A program made the position numbers and the translations under genes. From contig CBDCSD010000002.1 of NCBI GenBank assembly GCA_965221345.1, positions 1,612,001-1,676,000 on the forward strand: a DNA stretch of 64,000 nucleotides, in the 5' to 3' direction. This DNA is from Bin5 sp965221345. GTDB lineage: Bacteria; Chloroflexota; Anaerolineae; Caldilineales; Caldilineaceae. Within the stretch, counting starts at the first letter, position 1; each line of letters begins with the position of its first letter. Below the pieces are notes generated by a model. It was not told where the DNA came from. It saw only the letters and a program-made list of their open reading frames with translations, and made no database searches. This document shows positions 25,921-37,015 of this stretch, piece by piece.

Positions 25921-26865
25921 ATGACCGACAACCCAGCCCCCGTCAACGACGACGACAAAAACCACATCAGTGTCTTTGAATTCTTCCAGAGATACCCCGA
26001 CGAACAGTCCGCGATTGATTTCCTCGAAGCCGAACGCTGGCCCGATCGTGTAATCTGCCCACGCTGCAAATCCGACTACACCAGTCCCGTCAAGAACCGC
26101 AACATCCACAGTTGCAACAGCTGCCGCAAGCAGTTCTCCGTCCGTACAGGCTCCGTTTTCGAGAATTCCAAGATACCGCTTCGTAAGTGGATCTACGCCA
26201 TGTACCAGTTCCACACAGCCCGCAAAGGCGTCAGCGCCGCTCAACTGTCCCGGGAACTTGGCATCACGACCGCTTCCGCCTGGTTTATGATGCACAGACT
26301 CAGAGAGGCTATGGACCCGGGCATTGAACCGCTCAACGGCGTAATTGAAGTCGACGAAGCATTCGTCGGCGGCCTGGAGAAGAACAAACACAGCAACAAG
26401 AAGCTCCACAAAAACTGGATTGAAGGCAAGCAGGTCGTTTTGGGAATGCGAGAACGCGACGATGGCCGCATTGTTTTAAGACCCATTCATAGCGGAAAAA
26501 AAGCAGCCGTCGCCGACGAAATCAGATTTACCATTCAACCCGGTTCGACCATATACTCCGATGAAGGTAACTCCTTCACCAGCCTTGAGCTGTGGTATAA
26601 CCATGACACTGTAAACCATCAGCGCGGCGAGTACGTCAGGGAGTTGGTCACAACAAATAGCATAGAGAGCGTGTGGGCCATTGTGAAGCGCGCCCACAAA
26701 GGCGTATATCACCAGTGGTCGAAGAAACACGGCGGCCGCTACCTGAACGAGGTCGCCTACCGGCTGACCGAAGGCAACATCCGCATCCCCATCATGGCCA
26801 GAATTCGGAAGTTGGCACACAGGTCGTTCGAAGTCCAATTGACATATAAAGAGCTGGTGCGGTAA
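25921..26865 (+). CDS. IS1595-family transposase (transposon 2)
   Basis: 314 residues, same domain order as the transposase at 24565-25506: zinc-ribbon 'CPRCKSDY...CNSCRKQF', HTH 'VSAAQLSRELGITTASAWFMMHRL', and catalytic 'IEVDEAFVGG', 'TIYSDEG' and 'TTNSIESVWAIVKRAHKGVYHQWSKKH'. It is clearly diverged from its partner across the middle of the catalytic domain, so the two elements are related but not a recent duplicate. Both frames are intact, so both could be active. Confidence 0.92.
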   Translation: MTDNPAPVNDDDKNHISVFEFFQRYPDEQSAIDFLEAERWPDRVICPRCKSDYTSPVKNRNIHSCNSCRKQFSVRTGSVFENSKIPLRKWIYAMYQFHTARKGVSAAQLSRELGITTASAWFMMHRLREAMDPGIEPLNGVIEVDEAFVGGLEKNKHSNKKLHKNWIEGKQVVLGMRERDDGRIVLRPIHSGKKAAVADEIRFTIQPGSTIYSDEGNSFTSLELWYNHDTVNHQRGEYVRELVTTNSIESVWAIVKRAHKGVYHQWSKKHGGRYLNEVAYRLTEGNIRIPIMARIRKLAHRSFEVQLTYKELVR

Positions 26866-26876
26866 TATCTACCACT

Positions 26877-26915
26877 ATGCTTACCTGGATCTTCGATCCG
26901 CCTAAAGAGAGCTGA
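26877..26915 (+). CDS. 12-codon leader-like ORF (TWIFDPPK)
   Basis: MLTWIFDPPKES ends one base before the ATG at 26917. A near copy, (M)TWIFDPPKDD at 28007-28042, also ends just before an ATG (28047). The protein-level match with silent DNA differences suggests translation, perhaps as a coupling leader or a remnant of a longer gene's end. Confidence 0.35.
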   Translation: MLTWIFDPPKES

Positions 26916-26916
26916 C

Positions 26917-27342
26917 ATGACGGAAAACCTCGCAGACCAAATACGAAAAACCGATTTTCCAAACTTCATGCCTCGCGAAGTACTTGCCCGAGATCAATTC
27001 CTCATTAACCACGGCGTTCGTCATTTGACCATCAACGGTTACATAAACAACGATCCTATCCTTATTAACCGTATGTACACCATGTTGCAATACACACCGC
27101 CATACGGATGCGGCATAGCCTCGGGACTAGCAATTCCGTTCGTAATACCGCACATTGGCGGGGATGCGATGTGCGGATACGCCTCGCATCCTTGGATTAT
27201 CGAGACCTTAGAATGGTTGCAGAGCCACGATCTAAATGACCACACGAGCAGGCTCGAAGGAATACTGCTAGGCTACCACCCCGACGCCATTGAGGCAGAA
27301 ATCAATTTTTTCAGCGGTAAGCATCCTACGCAAAAAAATTAA
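26917..27342 (+). CDS. Hypothetical protein, transposon-2 cargo
   Basis: 141 residues, starting one base after a tiny leader-like ORF. Readable pieces are 'MPREVLARDQFLINHGVRHL', 'YTPPYGCGIASGLAIPFVIPHIGG' and the C-terminal 'SRLEGILLGYHPDAIEAEINFF'. No family was recognised. It is downstream of the transposase on the same strand. After it, 27343-27616 holds no convincing gene. Confidence 0.5.
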   Translation: MTENLADQIRKTDFPNFMPREVLARDQFLINHGVRHLTINGYINNDPILINRMYTMLQYTPPYGCGIASGLAIPFVIPHIGGDAMCGYASHPWIIETLEWLQSHDLNDHTSRLEGILLGYHPDAIEAEINFFSGKHPTQKN

Positions 27343-27616
27343 AGTGCTCCATCCCATCTCCAAAAGGCACCGTGGGCAGCCTCAGCCCCCTCAGGCCGAG
27401 GATCCCCAGGACCCCTCTGAACACATGGAGGAAACGTATCTCCTCGCCTTAAATGAATCCTCTCGTGAGGATGACAACTCGCTCGATAAAAGCCTGTGTG
27501 CCTACATTTTCCGCCTGTTTCCCCATCAAGATGCATGCTCGGATTCTCAATAGTCATAAAACTCCTCCTCCTTGAATGAATTCCACCTTTGGAAAGGAAC
27601 GTCGTAGGCATCGGGG

Positions 27617-27994
27617 CTACTCTTCTGGGGGAATGGAGGGGGCTGATTCCCCATCCGAATATGATTGAGAGGAAAGTATCCGATCTATTAGACGGAACCG
27701 GCCTATAGCAATAGAAATGCCCGATGTGGTCAAGTATTGTAGAATCTGCTTTGCGGTCTGTAGCGCATTTTCGTCAAGCCATTTCCACGGAGAGAATGAG
27801 TGGATTATGAGAACCATAACTAGAAAAATTGCCAGCAGAGCAACTAAAAGGATAGACAAGAACCGTATGAAAAATAATAGATTTTCCATACTGGCGTTTC
27901 GTTTCTTATATCTAAGGCTATCCGCGTGTAATTGTCTTATGTACTCGCTGTAATCCGCTTCTGTCGATGGCTTTCCATTCTCTTTGTCTTTCAT
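27617..27994 (-). CDS. Two-TM membrane protein, transposon-2 cargo
   Basis: 125 residues. A charged N-terminus (MKDKENGKPSTEADYSEYIRQL) is followed by a strong helix 'LLFFIRFLSILLVALLAIFLVMVLIIHSF' and a weaker hydrophobic stretch 'ILQYLTTSGISIAIGRFRLI', then an acidic/Ser tail. Function unknown. It lies downstream of the Mrr-N-like gene on the same strand and could be its membrane effector, which is inference. Confidence 0.5.
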   Translation of the reverse strand: MKDKENGKPSTEADYSEYIRQLHADSLRYKKRNASMENLLFFIRFLSILLVALLAIFLVMVLIIHSFSPWKWLDENALQTAKQILQYLTTSGISIAIGRFRLIDRILSSQSYSDGESAPSIPPEE

Positions 27995-28059
27995 GGTTTT
28001 TCCTTAGTGACCTGGATTTTCGACCCGCCAAAGGACGACTGACCAAATGGACAACACAC

Positions 28060-28647
28060 CTACTGCCCCCACCGAGACAGATCGAGATTTACAAGACTCT
28101 CCACCAGGAACTCACCCTTCATCAGCAAGATATACTTTGCTTCACGAATTGCTTGAGGAATATTTTGATCACCAACTCGAACAGGTATCTCTACAAAGAC
28201 GGATTTGCCATGACTTTCTAAACCTGTTAAGGCAAATTCGACAATGACCGACTTCGGCAAGGGCTTTACACTTACGACATCTACTGTAAGTGAAAAAGAC
28301 GATGTACTCATCTTCGCCTTGAATGGCTTAAGAAATTCCGCATCTATGACTGAGGGGTTTTCAGCTAACACAGCACGGCCGAGTGCAGTGATTCGGGCTG
28401 GTCTCACCCTGCCATCTCCATAATCAATTAAACCAGCCTCCTTTAATTCGCGTTTTGCATGTCCTATATCACTGTCAACGAATATTCTCTGTCCCGATGA
28501 ATATTCTAGCTCTAACTCGCCGTCGGTAACTTCAAATAACCCAATGAGCTTCTTATTCAACTCATTAGGTAAGAGATCTTCTTCATCTAAGAGATGTAGA
28601 ATCTCCACCGCTACCTCCCATCTACTTCGCACTTCTTCATTCACCAT
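28060..28647 (-). CDS. Mrr N-terminal-domain-like protein without nuclease domain
   Basis: 195 residues from the ATG at 28647, with AGGAG 10 nt upstream; the frame extends to a GTG at 28671. The first 110 residues follow the winged-helix Mrr_N pattern: 'EILHLLDEEDLLPNELNKKLIGLFEVTDGELEL', 'GQRIFVDSDIGHAKRELKEAGLIDYG' and 'ARITALGRAVL'. Instead of the Mrr catalytic D...QxK domain there is a beta-rich C-terminus (SFSLTVDVVSVKPLPKSVIVEF). It may bind modified DNA or act as a regulator. A plus-strand frame (28047-28247) overlaps its 3' end and is probably not coding. Confidence 0.6.
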   Translation of the reverse strand: MVNEEVRSRWEVAVEILHLLDEEDLLPNELNKKLIGLFEVTDGELELEYSSGQRIFVDSDIGHAKRELKEAGLIDYGDGRVRPARITALGRAVLAENPSVIDAEFLKPFKAKMSTSSFSLTVDVVSVKPLPKSVIVEFALTGLESHGKSVFVEIPVRVGDQNIPQAIREAKYILLMKGEFLVESLVNLDLSRWGQ

Positions 28648-28704
28648 GGTCTCATTTCTCCTTTTTGACACGCGACGAAGCGGGCTACAGATCAGCCCGA
28701 TCCC

Positions 28705-28986
28705 CTAATCCGGCGCTTCGATGGTTGCCCATGCCGCCGCTTCAACGGTCGCGGCCGCATGCCAGGTCGTTCTTGCCGATTTAATCGTGGCCCTGCTCGT
28801 CTCAGGGTTCGCTAAGGTTGCTTCGTAGGTCGCCCATGCCGCCGCTTCGATAGTCGCGGCAGATTCGTAGGTTTCCCATGCGTCCGTTTGCATGCGGGCT
28901 TGCGCTTGAAACTGCAATAGCACTAATACCCCCAGCCCACCGCCGATAATCCATCCTGCGAGTTTCCAGTCTGTTAAGTCTCTCAT
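28705..28986 (-). CDS. Membrane-anchored Ala-rich repeat protein
   Basis: 93 residues from the ATG at 28986. One N-terminal membrane helix (LAGWIIGGGLGVLVLLQF) precedes a tail of degenerate repeats of the type A-T-(I/V)-E-A-A-A-W-A-T-(Y/I)-E-A, visible also as DNA repeats of 'gcccatgccgccgcttc'. Probably a small coiled-coil protein anchored in the membrane; no family recognised. Confidence 0.45.
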   Translation of the reverse strand: MRDLTDWKLAGWIIGGGLGVLVLLQFQAQARMQTDAWETYESAATIEAAAWATYEATLANPETSRATIKSARTTWHAAATVEAAAWATIEAPD

Positions 28987-29086
28987 AGGTTGTCGCCGGT
29001 CCACATGATATCGAAAGCAAATCAGGATATGCGAAAACGACGCGCTGAGTCAGCGCGATGAAATCGACAGACGCAAGCAGGCTTGA

Positions 29087-29281
29087 TTAGGCAGTCTGCG
29101 AGCTGGCCGAGGATTTACTTCCCTTGCAGGATGGCTTTCTGTGTTTTGCGGCTGGAGAATCGACCGAATCTTTGCGCGCAGTAGACGGATCGTAAGCGAA
29201 GACTATGCGAGCAGCTTCGCGCAGCTTCGCCATGTCAATCTTCGATTCGGTTTCGTAAGGAGGGGACTCTTTGCGAGGCAT
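29087..29281 (-). CDS. Small basic protein conserved in both transposons
   Basis: 64 residues from the ATG at 29281, with GGAAGGAAA upstream. The core 'YETESKIDMAKLREAARIVF' matches the protein at 20781-20960, followed by 'AYDPSTARKDSVDSPAAKHR' and a Ser/Lys-rich tail. The frame extends to 29422, but the upstream part is the untranslated leader, which is itself similar to that of transposon 1. It occupies the mirror-image position in its element. Function unknown. Confidence 0.65.
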   Translation of the reverse strand: MPRKESPPYETESKIDMAKLREAARIVFAYDPSTARKDSVDSPAAKHRKPSCKGSKSSASSQTA

Positions 29282-29367
29282 GGTGTGGTGTTTCCTTCCA
29301 AACAAATTGGGCTTGAAATGGCAATTGCCAATCCGGTTTTTGTGCTTCAGGCGACCGGATTTCTCAG

Positions 29368-29397
29368 AACATACCACACCTGCTAGACTCATCGCAA
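29368..29397 (-). promoter_or_regulatory. Promoter of the transposon-2 small protein
   Basis: On the minus strand, TTGCGA (29392-29397), 18-bp spacer, TATGTT (29368-29373) with TG one base upstream. It matches the layout at 20667-20696. Confidence 0.5.
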
Positions 29398-29585
29398 CCT
29401 GTGATGATACCGCAGCACCCATTCGCCACGAAAACAGCTTATTCCTACTTTAGTTTGTTGCACTATCTATACGATTCCCCATATATGGACTTTTTGTCTA
29501 CAGCCGTCATTCACAAAAAGGCTTCTGATTTCGCTTATGACACCGGTTGCAATGAAGAAATCGCACGCGTGAGGTTTATCTTGTT

Positions 29586-31850
29586 GTGGTGAGCTATACC
29601 CAAGGACGCAAGCCGGCCAACGATCTGTTTGAGGCCGCCCGTGCCGAACGGATCGATGCCAACGCGCCCCTGGCCGCGCGCATGCGCCCCCGCACCCTCG
29701 ATGAGTTCATTGGCCAGGAAGCGATTGTAGGCCCGGGCCGGCTCCTGCGGCGTGCGATTCAGGCGGACCGGCTGAGCAGCCTGATCTTCTATGGTCCGCC
29801 CGGCACCGGTAAGACGACCCTGGCCCAGGTGATCGCCAACACCACCGCCGCCAATTTCACCGCGCTTAACGCTGTACTGGCCGGCGTCAAAGACATTCGC
29901 GCAACGGTGGCGGAGGCCCAGGAGCGCTGGGCGCTTCACGACCAGGGGACAATCCTCTTTGTTGATGAGGTGCATCGCTTCAACAAAGCCCAGCAGGATG
30001 CGCTCCTGCCCTGGGTGGAAAACGGCACCGTAACGTTCATCGGCGCCACCACCGAAAATCCCTATTTTGAAGTCAACAAGGCGCTGGTCAGCCGCAGCCG
30101 CATCTTTCAACTGAAGACCCTGACCGAAGAGCATCTGCGCCAGATCATTCACAACGCTATCAACACGCCCCAACGCGGCTACGGCGACCGGCGCGTTGAG
30201 ATTGAGAACGAGGCAACAGATCATCTGGTCTCTATCGCCAATGGCGACGCCCGCGCCCTGCTCAACGCGCTGGAGCTGGCAGTCGAGACCACCGACGCCG
30301 ACCCGTCCGGTGTCGTTCGCATCACACTCGCCATCGCCGAGGAGTCGATTCAGCGCCGCGCCGTGCTGTATGACAAAGAGGGCGACTATCACTTCGATAC
30401 GATCAGCGCCTTTATCAAGAGCCTGCGCGGCAGCGACCCGGATGCGGCGCTGTATTGGCTGGCGAAGATGATCTACGCCGGCGAGGAGCCCCGTTATATC
30501 TTTCGGCGCATGTTGATCCTGGCGAGCGAGGATGTGGGTATGGCCGACCCCCAAGCCGTTCAGGTGGTCAACGCCTGCGCCGAAGCTTTTGACCGCGTTG
30601 GCCTGCCGGAAGGCAACTTTCCCCTGGCGCAGGCCGCGCTCTATCTGGCAACCGCGGAAAAGTCCAATTCGATTATGGCATTTTTCGACGCACTCGATGC
30701 TGTGCGCACGGAACCTGATTCTGATGTTCCCAGTCATCTGCGCGACGCCAGCCGCGACAGCGAAGGGTTTGGGCACGGGGCCGGATATCTCTATCCGCAC
30801 GCGTACCGCGACCATTGGGTGGCGCAGCAGTATCTCCCCGGCGCGCTCCAGGGCAAGGTGTTTTACGAGCCGACGGGCCAGGGGTATGAGGCCAGAATCG
30901 GCGTCGCCGTCACCCAGCGTCGCGAGGCCCAGTTGGCCGCCATGCTGGAGGGCTTTGGCGCGCCGCCGGAAATTCTGACTTTCGCACCCGCTGAGTCCGC
31001 CCGCGATCGCTGGCTCCAGCGCACGATTGCGCAATCCGGCGCAGCGACTGCCGCGCTGCGGGATCGCATTCTGGCCGGCGGCCCCCTTGAGCGGCATAGT
31101 ATTGTGCTCGATGTGAATGCCGGCAGCGGTCTGCTGACCTGGGAGGCGCTGCGGCGCGCGCCCGAAGGCGGCGTCTACGCGCTGGCGTTCAACGAGGCGG
31201 ACCGCCGCGCGCTGCAGGAGCAGGCGCAAAATCTGGACGAAGTCGAACGGCCGATTGTGCTGCACGGGGCGATTGAAGAGGTGGCGCAACTGCTCGATGT
31301 TGAAGAAGTCAGTTTTGATGCGGTCATCGGCCGCAACGCCCTGCTCGCCTCCGCCGACAAAGGGGCTGCCCTGGCGCATCTGGCCGAAAAACTGGCCGCG
31401 AACGGTTGGCTTGCCCTGGCCGAGACCATACCCAGACATACGCAGAGAATTTACGCCTTGGGGGATCTCTCTCTGCTCCAACCGGAGTTGGCCGAGCGGC
31501 TGATCGCGGCTGAAGAGTCGATCTACACCGATGCCGCGGATGGGCTGGTCAACTGGGACGACGACACGTTGCAGGCCGCCCTTTCCGCCGCCTTCCCTGA
31601 AGAAACGCAGGCCGGACGGGTCTCGATCGAGCGGATCGACACCGATACCGATCTGCGCATTACCGATGCGCACATCCGGCGCTGGTTCGGCCCGGCCCTT
31701 GGCGACCGCAAATCCTACGCCGAGCGGCTGGCCGAACGGATGCAGCCTTCCGAGGTGCAGCAGATCGAGAGTTGGATCAGGGGGCAGCTATTGAACCAGA
31801 CCGTGGTCTGGCGCCGCCGCACAGTCTTGATACGGGTGGCTGGGCGCTAG
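29586..31850 (+). CDS. rarA: RarA/MgsA ATPase with methyltransferase-like C-terminal domain
   Basis: 754 residues; usual RarA is about 440. The first part is RarA: 'RPRTLDEFIGQEAIVGPGRLLRRAI', Walker A 'GPPGTGKTT', Walker B 'ILFVDEVHRFNKAQQDALLPWVENG', sensor 'IGATTENP', then 'ISAFIKSLRGSDPDAALYWLAKMI' and 'YLPGALQGKVFYEPTGQGYE'. From about residue 490, a class I methyltransferase-like domain starts 'IVLDVNAGSGLLTWEALRRAPEGGVYAL'; its catalytic status is unclear. RarA acts at stalled replication forks. This fusion is also known in cyanobacteria. The start is GTG at 29586 or 29589, about 100 bp after the transposon end, so its native upstream region was probably displaced. Confidence 0.9.
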   Translation: MVSYTQGRKPANDLFEAARAERIDANAPLAARMRPRTLDEFIGQEAIVGPGRLLRRAIQADRLSSLIFYGPPGTGKTTLAQVIANTTAANFTALNAVLAGVKDIRATVAEAQERWALHDQGTILFVDEVHRFNKAQQDALLPWVENGTVTFIGATTENPYFEVNKALVSRSRIFQLKTLTEEHLRQIIHNAINTPQRGYGDRRVEIENEATDHLVSIANGDARALLNALELAVETTDADPSGVVRITLAIAEESIQRRAVLYDKEGDYHFDTISAFIKSLRGSDPDAALYWLAKMIYAGEEPRYIFRRMLILASEDVGMADPQAVQVVNACAEAFDRVGLPEGNFPLAQAALYLATAEKSNSIMAFFDALDAVRTEPDSDVPSHLRDASRDSEGFGHGAGYLYPHAYRDHWVAQQYLPGALQGKVFYEPTGQGYEARIGVAVTQRREAQLAAMLEGFGAPPEILTFAPAESARDRWLQRTIAQSGAATAALRDRILAGGPLERHSIVLDVNAGSGLLTWEALRRAPEGGVYALAFNEADRRALQEQAQNLDEVERPIVLHGAIEEVAQLLDVEEVSFDAVIGRNALLASADKGAALAHLAEKLAANGWLALAETIPRHTQRIYALGDLSLLQPELAERLIAAEESIYTDAADGLVNWDDDTLQAALSAAFPEETQAGRVSIERIDTDTDLRITDAHIRRWFGPALGDRKSYAERLAERMQPSEVQQIESWIRGQLLNQTVVWRRRTVLIRVAGR

Positions 31851-31868
31851 GGGATTTGGGGGAGGACG

Positions 31869-32390
31869 TTACGACCGCTCTCTCCAGCCGGTGCGGAAAT
31901 TGAGTTCCTGAATCAATACGAAAGTGTTTACGCAGCGCACGTTGAAATCATTGCACACGTCAGGCAACTTGCGGTTGGCCCGAGTTCGGCTTGGTCTGGA
32001 ATGCTCGGTGGTTACAACAGATCGATTCTGTATATCCACGAGAGCATAGGCGACCAGGAACGGGTCGCGTCCTATTTTTATTAAATCTTAATCGGTTAAG
32101 TCGTTGGCGTACCCGTGTTCAAGAACGCGGGTAACCTGTTCCACGATAGCCTCTTCATCAAGCACGAGCGTACCCTTGTTCGTCTTTAACCACTCGACTA
32201 ATGGATCGGGGCGATCCTTTGGGGGTGGGGGAAGGATAACCTCTTCATAGAACTCTTGAGGAATCTTGATCCGATCGAGTCTGCCCATCTCCAACAGCCA
32301 TTCCCAGAACTCCGGGACTCTCGCGATAGGGTAGTAGTCTCGATTCGCGTCAATGAGGACACATGCGTCGAGAAGGTAAAGCACAGACAT
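31869..32390 (-). pseudogene. PIN/DUF4411-type toxin with in-frame stop
   Basis: The intact frame from ATG 32390 gives 100 residues (LYLLDACVLIDANRDYYPIARVPEFWEW...) and ends at TAA 32088-32090. Translation in the same frame continues past it without a shift for 72 more codons to 31869, reading 'LIKIGRDPFLVAYALVDIQN', 'RSVVTTEHSRPSRTRANRKLPDVC' and 'NTFVLIQELNF', the conserved second half of DUF4411 PIN proteins. One nonsense change (for example GAA to TAA) explains it. The lost half carries the conserved Asp of 'GRDPFLVAYA', so the nuclease is expected to be inactive. It starts 3 nt after the stop of its XRE-ImmA partner. Confidence 0.8.
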
Positions 32391-32393
32391 CGA

Positions 32394-33587
32394 CTATCGT
32401 GAACTGCCGGTGTCCAGCAGCGGCTGTACTTGTCTGGGTTTGACCCCCAGGATCTGCGCCGCACTGGAGGTTGATAGAGCGTCCGCTGCCATCATGTGGT
32501 CCACAAGCCCGACAATCCGGTTGCCCAATCGATGGCGGCGTATCCTATTCTGATCGATTTTCATTTCGTTCTGGCGTGTACGCTCACGATTCTTTTCCCG
32601 ATTCCGAAGCCAATCTTCACGAAATGAAATTTTCAACTGTTTGTAGGTTTCCCAAGTGATCAGATCAGATCGATGTGCTTTGTATGCAATCATAGTGCGG
32701 CTCACCTTGAACTTAGTCGCAAGCGCATTGATTCGCTCCGTGACAGCGCTGATATTGTCACTGTCGTCGAAAGCAAGGCGGTCAATTTCTCCTGTAGATA
32801 GCAGGAACTCCCCGGCAATATCGTTACAGAATCGTTCAACCTCGTTCTCCGCACTGTCTCCGCTAACTCCGGTATGACCGAGCAGCAAATGCGTCGTTTC
32901 GTGCAATAAGGTGAACGACCAAGCGGCTTTGGCGTCGTTGTCGTTGATTACGATAAAAGGAGCCACTTCGTCCGCGATGGCGAAACCGCGAAAAACTGTT
33001 GTATCAAGCGCAGTTACGTGGTTGCCCAAATTCCCTTTGAGCAGAACGAATATACCCGCCTCCTCCGCACTCCTACGCAACAGGGAAAAAGCGGCTGAGG
33101 CGTTTCGTTGGGCGCGATAGTCCGCTGTACTGACACCCAGCAGCGCCTGTAATGACTTTAAGACTGCCGCGCGCCCATCCTCTATGCGATGAGAGCCGAC
33201 GAAAGGCAACGGCTCTGCTTCATCTTCATCCTCCATGATGACGCGCACCATGCTTTGGCGCGCCCTGATCTCCCGGATCAACGCGTCCAACAGCGCTTCT
33301 TCAGGGCTATGATCACTTTGGGGAAGGGTGCGGAAGTCCACCCCCCGGTTGCTCTTTTGCGGTGGTTTGGAGAGATAAAAGGTGAGCAGGGGCCGGCGGT
33401 ACTGTCCCGCCATCTTTATCAATTGGGGCCGCGACGGTTCTTTCTGACCGCGCTCAATAAAGGCCAGCTTCTCTACCGCAGATGACCTGGGACTGTTTCG
33501 AAGACCCAGCTTCTTGGCCGCTTCCGCCCGGGAGAGACCGGCCGTCTCGCGGGCCCATACCATGATTGCAGGGTTGACCTGGGGCAT
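32394..33587 (-). CDS. XRE-family regulator with ImmA/IrrE metallopeptidase domain
   Basis: 397 residues from the ATG at 33587 (MPQVNPAIMVWARETAGLSR), with GGAGG upstream; the frame runs to 33641. The N-terminal HTH reads 'ETAGLSRAEAAKKLGL...AFIERGQKEPSRPQLIKMAGQYRRPLLTFYLS'. The peptidase domain has 'LLHETTHLLLGH' (HExxH) and 'ENEVERFCNDIAGEFLLS'. The C-terminal 50 residues contain a second HTH-like segment (ALSTSSAAQILGVKPRQVQPLL). This is the usual antitoxin-type partner of DUF4411 PIN toxins; here the toxin gene downstream is interrupted. Confidence 0.85.
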   Translation of the reverse strand: MPQVNPAIMVWARETAGLSRAEAAKKLGLRNSPRSSAVEKLAFIERGQKEPSRPQLIKMAGQYRRPLLTFYLSKPPQKSNRGVDFRTLPQSDHSPEEALLDALIREIRARQSMVRVIMEDEDEAEPLPFVGSHRIEDGRAAVLKSLQALLGVSTADYRAQRNASAAFSLLRRSAEEAGIFVLLKGNLGNHVTALDTTVFRGFAIADEVAPFIVINDNDAKAAWSFTLLHETTHLLLGHTGVSGDSAENEVERFCNDIAGEFLLSTGEIDRLAFDDSDNISAVTERINALATKFKVSRTMIAYKAHRSDLITWETYKQLKISFREDWLRNREKNRERTRQNEMKIDQNRIRRHRLGNRIVGLVDHMMAADALSTSSAAQILGVKPRQVQPLLDTGSSR

Positions 33588-33665
33588 CGTCTTACGATTC
33601 CCTCCTCTACCCCCCGTTGTGTAGTCAGTTGCCGTTGCCAAGCGCCGCCCGCCCAGGCCAGGACG

Positions 33666-36602
<2,937 letters not shown>

Positions 36603-37015
36603 ATCGCATCCCTCTGTCTGCCCGTTGCCGACTGCAACGGTTCGGACATTCAGCCACGCGCAAAATCGATGGGGGCGTCTCGCCTCCCCTTACGCAATAC
36701 GCAATACGCAATACGCAATACGCAATACGGAGGAAAGCGGTTCGTCAATGTGAATGCACATTTGTCTTGTCAGCCCCTCAATCACATCAATCACAGTCCA
36801 GCCTGCTCTGCCTATTCTACCATGCACCGCAAAACCGCCAATGTAGCGGATCCTGCACGTATTCCAGGGTTCCATTCCTTATCAATGTAACAGCATCCTA
36901 CTATGAGAAGAATAATGCAGCAGTACATACTTTCAGCGATCTATGCTACAATATGAGCCGGGGCCAGTGTTGTCCGCAGGCCGCCTATTCCCTAGCCACA
37001 GGCCGCCGCAGTTAA
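36603..37015. other. Intergenic region with short tandem repeat
   Basis: No gene is apparent in these 413 bp between secA and the LysM protein gene, which diverge. It contains the secA leader, a 7-bp tandem repeat at 36691-36729 and an AT-rich part around 36880-36960 suitable for promoters, although no clean hexamer pair was chosen. Confidence 0.5.
36691..36729. repeat. Tandem repeat TACGCAA x5.6
   Basis: Five perfect copies of TACGCAA followed by TACG. A shorter piece, ACGCAATACGCAAT, recurs near 57434. The unit is too short and has no spacers, so it is not a CRISPR array. Confidence 0.85.

Larger units (their letters stand above)
25776..29480. mobile_element. IS1595-type transposon 2 with cargo genes (3.7 kb)
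   Basis: The ends at 25776-25802 and 29454-29480 are the same 27-bp inverted repeat as in transposon 1. CATATATG follows at 29481-29488, matching the copy at 20568-20575. Contents from left: IS1595 transposase reading inward, a 141-residue unknown protein, a two-TM protein, an Mrr-N-like protein, a membrane-anchored Ala-rich repeat protein, and the conserved small basic protein reading inward from the right end. Confidence 0.85.

Noticed and set aside
27290..27611. Overlapping plus and minus open frames
   Set aside because: Neither has a ribosome site or recognisable composition, so the stretch is left without a gene.
28047..28247. 66-codon plus-strand open frame after the second TWIFDPPK mini-ORF
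   Set aside because: It overlaps the 3' end of the better supported Mrr-N-like gene on the other strand; kept only as part of the mini-ORF finding.
29535..31673. 712-codon minus-strand open frame
   Set aside because: Antisense to rarA, whose motifs are unambiguous.
36691..36729. CRISPR-like array
   Set aside because: The 7-bp units are contiguous, with no spacers and no cas genes nearby.
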